DNA of 64,000 nt from Lachnospiraceae bacterium NSJ-143 (lineage in GTDB: Bacteria > Bacillota > Clostridia > Lachnospirales > Anaerotignaceae). A model generated the notes under the pieces. It was not told where the DNA came from. It ran no database searches and saw only the letters and a program-made list of their open reading frames with translations. Positions 59,608 through 64,000 of the stretch are shown here, piece by piece. The position numbers were made by a program, and so were the translations under genes. Numbering within the stretch: the first letter of the stretch is position 1; every line of letters starts with the position of its first letter. The stretch is from positions 310,001 through 374,000 of the forward strand of contig JALIFM010000002.1 in assembly GCA_022867625.1 (NCBI GenBank), in the 5' to 3' direction.

Positions 59608-61199
59608 TATTCCTCAAGCTCACTTTCTACATCTAAAGCCTCAATAAGCTCAATTTCCTCATGCTTTTCTGCAAAGCTATTGAGTGTATACTGGTTTGCA
59701 AAAAGCAGCAGAGGCCGTTTAAAGTGGTCAAATACAAGCATAATCCTTGAGCTTTCATAATCCTTTAACTTTTCAGGCTCAACATTGTTAACCCAGCGGA
59801 CAGCGTTGAAATCAAGACTTTCCATACGTATATCACAGTTGTATTCGTTTTTAAGCCTGTATTCAAAAACCTCAAACTGAAGCTCGCCTACAGCGCCAAG
59901 TATAACGTCATTATACTGGTTGGTATATACCTGTATGGCTCCCTCCTGAGCAAGCTGAGTTACGCCTTTCTGGAACTGTTTAGCCTTGAGTGAATTGATA
60001 GGGTGAACCCTCATAAAAAGCTCCGGAGGGAAAGTAGGAAGCGGTTCAAAAAACAGCTTTGCTTTTGATGTTGTAAGGGTGTCTCCTATCTGGTAGTTGC
60101 CGGTGTCATATATACCTATTATATCTCCGGCTATTGCTGTATCTACAGTTTCACGCTCATTTGCCATGAGCATTGTAGACTGGCTTATTTTCATCTGTTT
60201 TCCTGTTCTTGAAAGAGTTACATTCATGCCCCTTTCAAATGTGCCGGAACAGATTCGCAGAAAAGCAAGCCTGTCCCTGTGGGCAGGATTCATATTTGCC
60301 TGTATTTTGAATATAAAGCCGCTGAAAAACTCATCTGTCGGCAGTACTTCGCCGGATGTGGTTTTTCTGGCTCCAGGGGCCGGCGAGTAGTCGAGGAAGT
60401 GCTCCAAAAATTCTGTAACGCCAAAATCAGCAAGGGCCGTGCCAAAGAATACCGGCGATAAAAGACCGTTTTCTATGAGCTCAATATCAAAGTCGTTTCC
60501 GGCTCCCTTTACAAGCTCAATCTCGTCACGAAGAATCTTAAGGTTGGTCATATCAATTTTTCCTTCAAGCTCAGGTCCAAACACACCTTCTTCGCCAAGG
60601 GTTATTGTCATATCTTTTCTGTATAGATAGACCTGGTTTTTTATTATATCATAGACTCCCTCAAATGTGATTCCGTTTCCTATAGGCCATGTTACAGGTG
60701 TTGAGGGGAGGCCAAGCGCTTCCTCAAGGTCCTCCATAAGCTCAAGGGGGTCACGGCTCTGCCTGTCAAGCTTGTTTATAAATGTAAATATGGGTATTTT
60801 TCGCATGGAGCAGACTTTAAACAACTTTTTTGTCTGTGTCTCAACACCCTTAGCGGCGTCAATTACCATAACAGCGCTGTCAACTGATGTGAGTATACGG
60901 TATGTATCCTCACCAAAGTCATTATGTCCCGGTGTATCCATTATAGAAACCATTTTTCCGTTGTACTCAAACTGCATAACAGATGAAGTTACGGAGATTC
61001 CCCTTTGCTTTTCAATTTCCATCCAGTCGGAGGTGGCGAATTTTGAATTTCTTCTGGCCTTAACAGTGCCTGCCTGACGTATGGCGCCACCATGAAGGAG
61101 CAGCTTTTCAGTTAACGTTGTTTTTCCGGCGTCAGGGTGGGAGATTATGCCGAAAATACGTCTTTTGTTTATAGAATCAATGAGTTCTTTGGAAGCCAT
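59607..61199 (-). CDS. prfC: Peptide chain release factor 3
   Basis: Class II release factor GTPase that removes RF1/RF2 from the ribosome after termination. It has 530 residues. G1 is SHPDAGKTT, G3 is DTPGHNDF, G4 is NKLD, and the switch has KQRGISV. The rest follows the RF3 plan (ATSDWMEIEKQRG; FKIQANMNPAHRDRLAFLRICSG). AAGAAAGGA precedes the ATG. Upstream a minus-strand TTGACC (61282-61277) with TATATT (61260-61255) may be the promoter. It heads a two-gene unit with DUF523. Confidence 0.96.
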   Translation of the reverse strand: MASKELIDSINKRRIFGIISHPDAGKTTLTEKLLLHGGAIRQAGTVKARRNSKFATSDWMEIEKQRGISVTSSVMQFEYNGKMVSIMDTPGHNDFGEDTYRILTSVDSAVMVIDAAKGVETQTKKLFKVCSMRKIPIFTFINKLDRQSRDPLELMEDLEEALGLPSTPVTWPIGNGITFEGVYDIIKNQVYLYRKDMTITLGEEGVFGPELEGKIDMTNLKILRDEIELVKGAGNDFDIELIENGLLSPVFFGTALADFGVTEFLEHFLDYSPAPGARKTTSGEVLPTDEFFSGFIFKIQANMNPAHRDRLAFLRICSGTFERGMNVTLSRTGKQMKISQSTMLMANERETVDTAIAGDIIGIYDTGNYQIGDTLTTSKAKLFFEPLPTFPPELFMRVHPINSLKAKQFQKGVTQLAQEGAIQVYTNQYNDVILGAVGELQFEVFEYRLKNEYNCDIRMESLDFNAVRWVNNVEPEKLKDYESSRIMLVFDHFKRPLLLFANQYTLNSFAEKHEEIELIEALDVESELEE

Positions 61200-61510
61200 T
61201 TTAATTTCCTTTCTTATTATATACTGTTTATATGTATTTCCACTAATTTAATATAATATAATATTTGCTTATATAAGGTCAAGTATTTAAAATGTTTAGT
61301 TTAAATAAAAGTGGGCTATAGAATTTATAAGGCGGTTTAAATACTGTTATATATTAATTTAGAAATAATAATTTTGAAGTTTGTCTATTGTTAAGTATAT
61401 TTGCCCTATGCTTATACAATTGCTGATATGTGTTTTTGTTGAAGATTGTTATATTTTGTGCTGAGTATATTTTCTGTGCCTGTACAAAAACAATTTTATT
61501 ATTATTAATA
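61200..61510. other. AT-rich divergent intergenic stretch
   Basis: Contains the probable prfC promoter near 61255-61282 and otherwise low-complexity AT-rich sequence. No gene seen before the small-protein unit at 61511. Confidence 0.5.
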
Positions 61511-61540
61511 TTGACAGAAAAATACGGTGTATGATAAAAT
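61511..61540 (+). promoter_or_regulatory. Promoter of the 42-residue small gene
   Basis: TTGACA (61511-61516), 18 nt, TAAAAT (61535-61540). Confidence 0.6.
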
Positions 61541-61595
61541 AAGCAAAATGTGTCAGGAGCAATACCCATTTTAATAATAACAGGAGGATAAAATT

Positions 61596-61724
61596 ATGTT
61601 CTGTTTTAAAAACGCTGATTTTATGGATTATATGTTTTACGGAATGAGTGTTTTTAAAAACAAGTGTTATGAAGATAATTATTTCCTCATTATTTTAAAT
61701 AATTCCGGCAATAAAAAGGCTTAA
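61596..61724 (+). CDS. Small protein of 42 residues, unknown
   Basis: A complete small gene: ATG at 61596 preceded by CAGGAGG at ideal spacing, a consensus-like promoter at 61511-61540, and a terminator palindrome that overlaps the stop codon. The product begins MFCFKNADFMDYMFYG, continues with MSVFKNKCYEDNYFLIILNN and ends SGNKKA. It is rich in Phe, Tyr and Met, with two Cys (residues 3 and 24), a short aromatic-hydrophobic C-terminal third and no signal peptide. It could be a membrane-associated or regulatory peptide, or a leader peptide for pyrC. I recognise no family. Confidence 0.6.
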   Translation: MFCFKNADFMDYMFYGMSVFKNKCYEDNYFLIILNNSGNKKA

Positions 61725-61737
61725 GCCTTTTTATTGC
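61708..61737 (+). terminator. Palindromic terminator of the small gene
   Basis: A 30-bp perfect palindrome with arms GCAATAAAAAGGCTT centred at 61722/61723; the stop codon TAA lies at its centre. Confidence 0.8.
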
Positions 61738-61760
61738 TTTTATTTTTGTATATGGAAATT

Positions 61761-61796
61761 AAAAGGCCTTTATTTTGGTAATACAGGGCCTTTTTT
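61761..61796 (+). terminator. Second terminator or attenuator before pyrC
   Basis: AAAAGGCC (61761-61768) pairs with GGCCTTTT (61787-61794) and is followed by T residues, 50 nt before the pyrC start. In tandem with the palindrome at 61708. Confidence 0.65.
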
Positions 61797-61846
61797 GAGG
61801 AAAGAATAATACAGGCGAAACTGAATTTTGAAGGGAGGCAGACGAA

Positions 61847-63139
61847 ATGAAAATTTTAATAAAAAACGGAAGGGTTATTAACCCTGCCGATGGTTTAGAC
61901 AAGGTAATGGATATCCTTACTGAAGGCGACAGGGTTAAGGAAGTTTCTGAAAACATAAATGCTGAGGCTGACAGGGTGATTGACGCAAAAGGACTGTGGA
62001 TAATGCCCGGGTTTATAGATTTGCATGTGCATTTAAGGGAGCCGGGTTTTGAATACAAAGAGACTATAGCAACAGGCAGCCGGGCTGCCGCCGCAGGAGG
62101 CTATACTACAATCTGCTGTATGCCAAACACAAAGCCTGTTACAGACTGTGTTGAAATTGTTAAATATATAAAAGAAAAAGCTCAGAAGGAAGCGGTAGTG
62201 AATGTGCTGCCGGTAGGCGCAATAACAAGGGGGCAGGAGGGAACGGAGCTTGCCGATATTGAAGGTATGGCCGAGGCCGGCATATGCGCTGTAAGCGAGG
62301 ACGGAAAGAGCGTTATGAACGCTGAGCTTTTAAAAGAGGCCATGCTTATAGCCAAAAGACTCAATATACCGGTTCTGAGCCACTGTGAAGACAAGACACT
62401 TGTAAAGGGCGGCTGTATGAATGAGGGAAAGCATTGCGAAAACCTCGGTCTGAACGGGATATCAAATGATTCTGAGGACGTGATAGTAGGCAGGGATATA
62501 ATACTTGCGCAGAGCACAGGCGCAAGGCTTCACCTTTGCCATATGAGCACAAAGGGGAGCATACAGCTTTTGAAGGAAGCACATCTTAGAGGTGTAAAGG
62601 TTACAGGAGAAATTACGCCGCATCATTTTACGCTTTCAGACGAGGCTGTTGACGGTAAGGACACAAACACTAAGATGAACCCTCCTCTGCGTTCAAAAGA
62701 TGATGTGGAGGCTATGAGAAAGGCCTTTAAAGACGGAATAGCTGAGGTTATAGCTACTGACCATGCACCTCACAGCGAAGAGGAAAAAAATAAGGACTAT
62801 AAATCAGCTCCTTTTGGAATAGTGGGAAGTGAAACAGCTTTTGCCCTGTCAAATTCTGTACTTGTGGAGGAAGGATATCTTTCACCGTTGGCACTTGCGG
62901 AGAAGATGTCTTTAAACCCGGCAAGGATTCTTGGAATAGAAAAAGGCGATATATCAGCTGGCAATATAGCCGACATAGCCATTGTGGACCCTGAGAGGGT
63001 ATATAAGATTGACAGCAGCAAATTCTTTTCAAAAGGCAAAAACACACCTTTTGACAGTTATGAGGTCAAGGGTAGTGTGGAGTATACTATAGCAGGCGGA
63101 AAAATTGTTTTTGAAAAGGGGAAAATAAATGATAATTGA
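61847..63139 (+). CDS. pyrC: Dihydroorotase
   Basis: Zinc amidohydrolase of pyrimidine synthesis that closes carbamoyl-aspartate to dihydroorotate. It has 430 residues, class I (Gram-positive type). The metal site is DLHVHLREPG at about residue 60, and the substrate loop is TDHAPHSEEEK. Other marks are GFIDLH, NTKPVTD, LSHCED and GEITPHHF. AAGGGAGG precedes the ATG. The stop overlaps pyrF by 11 bases, so the two are coupled. The terminator-like hairpin upstream suggests attenuation. Confidence 0.96.
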   Translation: MKILIKNGRVINPADGLDKVMDILTEGDRVKEVSENINAEADRVIDAKGLWIMPGFIDLHVHLREPGFEYKETIATGSRAAAAGGYTTICCMPNTKPVTDCVEIVKYIKEKAQKEAVVNVLPVGAITRGQEGTELADIEGMAEAGICAVSEDGKSVMNAELLKEAMLIAKRLNIPVLSHCEDKTLVKGGCMNEGKHCENLGLNGISNDSEDVIVGRDIILAQSTGARLHLCHMSTKGSIQLLKEAHLRGVKVTGEITPHHFTLSDEAVDGKDTNTKMNPPLRSKDDVEAMRKAFKDGIAEVIATDHAPHSEEEKNKDYKSAPFGIVGSETAFALSNSVLVEEGYLSPLALAEKMSLNPARILGIEKGDISAGNIADIAIVDPERVYKIDSSKFFSKGKNTPFDSYEVKGSVEYTIAGGKIVFEKGKINDN

Positions 63140-64000
63140 TACCTTGATTGATAAAATCAAAAAGACCGAAAACCCAACGGTTGTCGGTCTTGACCCGAGG
63201 CTGAGCTTTATACCGGGCTTTATAAAGGAAGAATGTATAGAAAAGTTTGGAAAAACGCCGAAGGCCGTTGCAGAAAGCTTTCTGGCTTTTAATAAAGCTG
63301 TTATAGACGCTGTATACGATTTGATTCCGGCGGTAAAGCCGCAGATTGCCATGTATGAAATGCTTGGCGTGGACGGCATAGACTGCTTTATTAAGACATG
63401 CGAATATGCGTCGGACAAGGGGCTTGCAGTCATAGGCGATATAAAAAGGGGAGATATAGCCTCAACAGCCGAAGCATATTCTGACGGCCATATTGGCATG
63501 ATTGATGTTGAGGGGGTTAAGCATAATATTTTCCACGAGGATTTTATAACTGTAAACCCATATCTCGGCTGGGATTCGATAGAGCCGTACCTTTCCAACT
63601 GCCGGGAATTTGAAAAAGGGCTTTTTGTACTTGTAAAGACATCTAATCCAAACAGCGGCCAGCTGCAGGACCTTGATATAGGAGGGCTTACTCTTTATCA
63701 GAAGGTCGGAAAGTTGGTTGAGGAGTGGGGCGAAGGCCTAAGGGGGAAATACGGGTATTCAAGCATTGGCGCTGTGGTAGGAGCTACACACCCTGACCAG
63801 GCGAAAAATTTAAGACAGATAATGCCGCATACGTTTTTCCTTGTTCCGGGTTACGGAGCGCAGGGCGGTAAGGCTGAAGATTTAGCTGTATGCTTTGACA
63901 GTGACGGCCTTGGTGCTATTGTCAATTCGTCAAGGGGCATTATAGCGGCGTATAAGAAAGAGCAGTACAGGAAATTTGGTGAAAAAGAGTTTGCCCTTGC
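63129..64000 (+). CDS. pyrF: Orotidine 5'-phosphate decarboxylase, 3' end outside the window
   Basis: Last step of UMP synthesis. The frame opens with ATG at 63129 inside the pyrC end and stays open to the window edge (290 codons of about 305 expected). It is the long subfamily 2 type: VVGLDPRLSF, VKPQIAMYEMLG, VIGDIKRGDIASTAEAYSD (catalytic Lys-Asp-Lys array), LVKTSNPNSGQLQDL, VVGATHPDQAKNLR, LVPGYGAQGG and NSSRGII. The decarboxylase active-site residues are all present. Only the C-terminal few residues lie outside. Confidence 0.95.
   Translation, partial: MIIDTLIDKIKKTENPTVVGLDPRLSFIPGFIKEECIEKFGKTPKAVAESFLAFNKAVIDAVYDLIPAVKPQIAMYEMLGVDGIDCFIKTCEYASDKGLAVIGDIKRGDIASTAEAYSDGHIGMIDVEGVKHNIFHEDFITVNPYLGWDSIEPYLSNCREFEKGLFVLVKTSNPNSGQLQDLDIGGLTLYQKVGKLVEEWGEGLRGKYGYSSIGAVVGATHPDQAKNLRQIMPHTFFLVPGYGAQGGKAEDLAVCFDSDGLGAIVNSSRGIIAAYKKEQYRKFGEKEFAL

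Noticed and set aside
61797-61846. PyrR-binding loop before pyrC
   Set aside because: The conserved loop sequence of PyrR attenuators is not evident, so only a general attenuator is suggested.
1-64000. Search for tRNA, rRNA, CRISPR arrays, insertion sequences and prophage genes
   Set aside because: None seen on either strand by reading. A tRNAscan or CRISPR search could still reveal degenerate copies.

Overview
The window comes from a spore-forming, low-GC Gram-positive bacterium of the class Clostridia (Bacillota). The evidence is a complete spoIIAA-spoIIAB-sigF operon, a nearby sigG, a BofC-domain gene and a SpoVB/MurJ-type flippase. Other support is a leucyl T-box, DegV, CarD-YacL-IspD and DUF523 genes, strong AGGAGG ribosome binding sites, and heavy use of ATA (Ile) and AGA/AGG (Arg) codons. 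I cannot name a species. I see no rRNA, tRNA, CRISPR array, insertion sequence or intact prophage.

Layout. 1-5.2 kb: end of a TauE/SafE permease, T-box-leuS, and a CPA2 antiporter. 5.2-16.3 kb: LCP cell-wall ligase, sigG, a MaoC/isochorismatase pair, the spoIIA operon, zapA, a U32 RNA-modification-type protein and an FtsW/PBP pair. 16.3-17.8 kb: NhaC antiporter. 18.0-26.0 kb: an accessory island with different codon use and decaying genes (MarR/DUF2148, LysR, acetyltransferase, flavodoxin, hydrolase, two lipoproteins, DUF1989). 26.1-46.9 kb: housekeeping genes (sbcDC, degV, carD-yacL-ispD-rnhA, csp, typA, flippase, bofC, a GH13 glucosidase, a pseudouridine synthase, clpC, an auxin-efflux-type carrier). 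47-53.7 kb: a LysR-flanked catabolic cluster (AGCS symporter, two M20 hydrolases, an enolase-superfamily enzyme). 53.9-64 kb: htrA, a FadR-type regulator with a dehydrogenase-panB operon, a short cis-prenyltransferase, DUF523, prfC, a 42-residue small gene, pyrC and the start of pyrF.

Most interesting signals. (1) sigG and bofC, two forespore-type genes 32 kb apart, share one architecture. In each, a sigma-F/G-like promoter sits so that its transcript starts after the left arm of an inverted repeat whose right arm covers the Shine-Dalgarno. A longer transcript would fold and hide the ribosome site; the forespore transcript would not. At sigG a vegetative-type promoter also lies upstream of the left arm. 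(2) A promoter-terminator unit after bofC looks like a small RNA of about 100 nt. (3) A 42-residue small-protein gene with its own promoter, ribosome site and terminator lies before pyrC. (4) A GldA-like dehydrogenase is paired with panB behind a promoter with consensus -35 and -10 hexamers, next to a perfect TNGTNNNACNA operator that lies inside the adjacent FadR-family regulator gene. This suggests a stand-in ketopantoate reductase. All assignments rest on reading the sequence and on family knowledge; no search or folding program was run.
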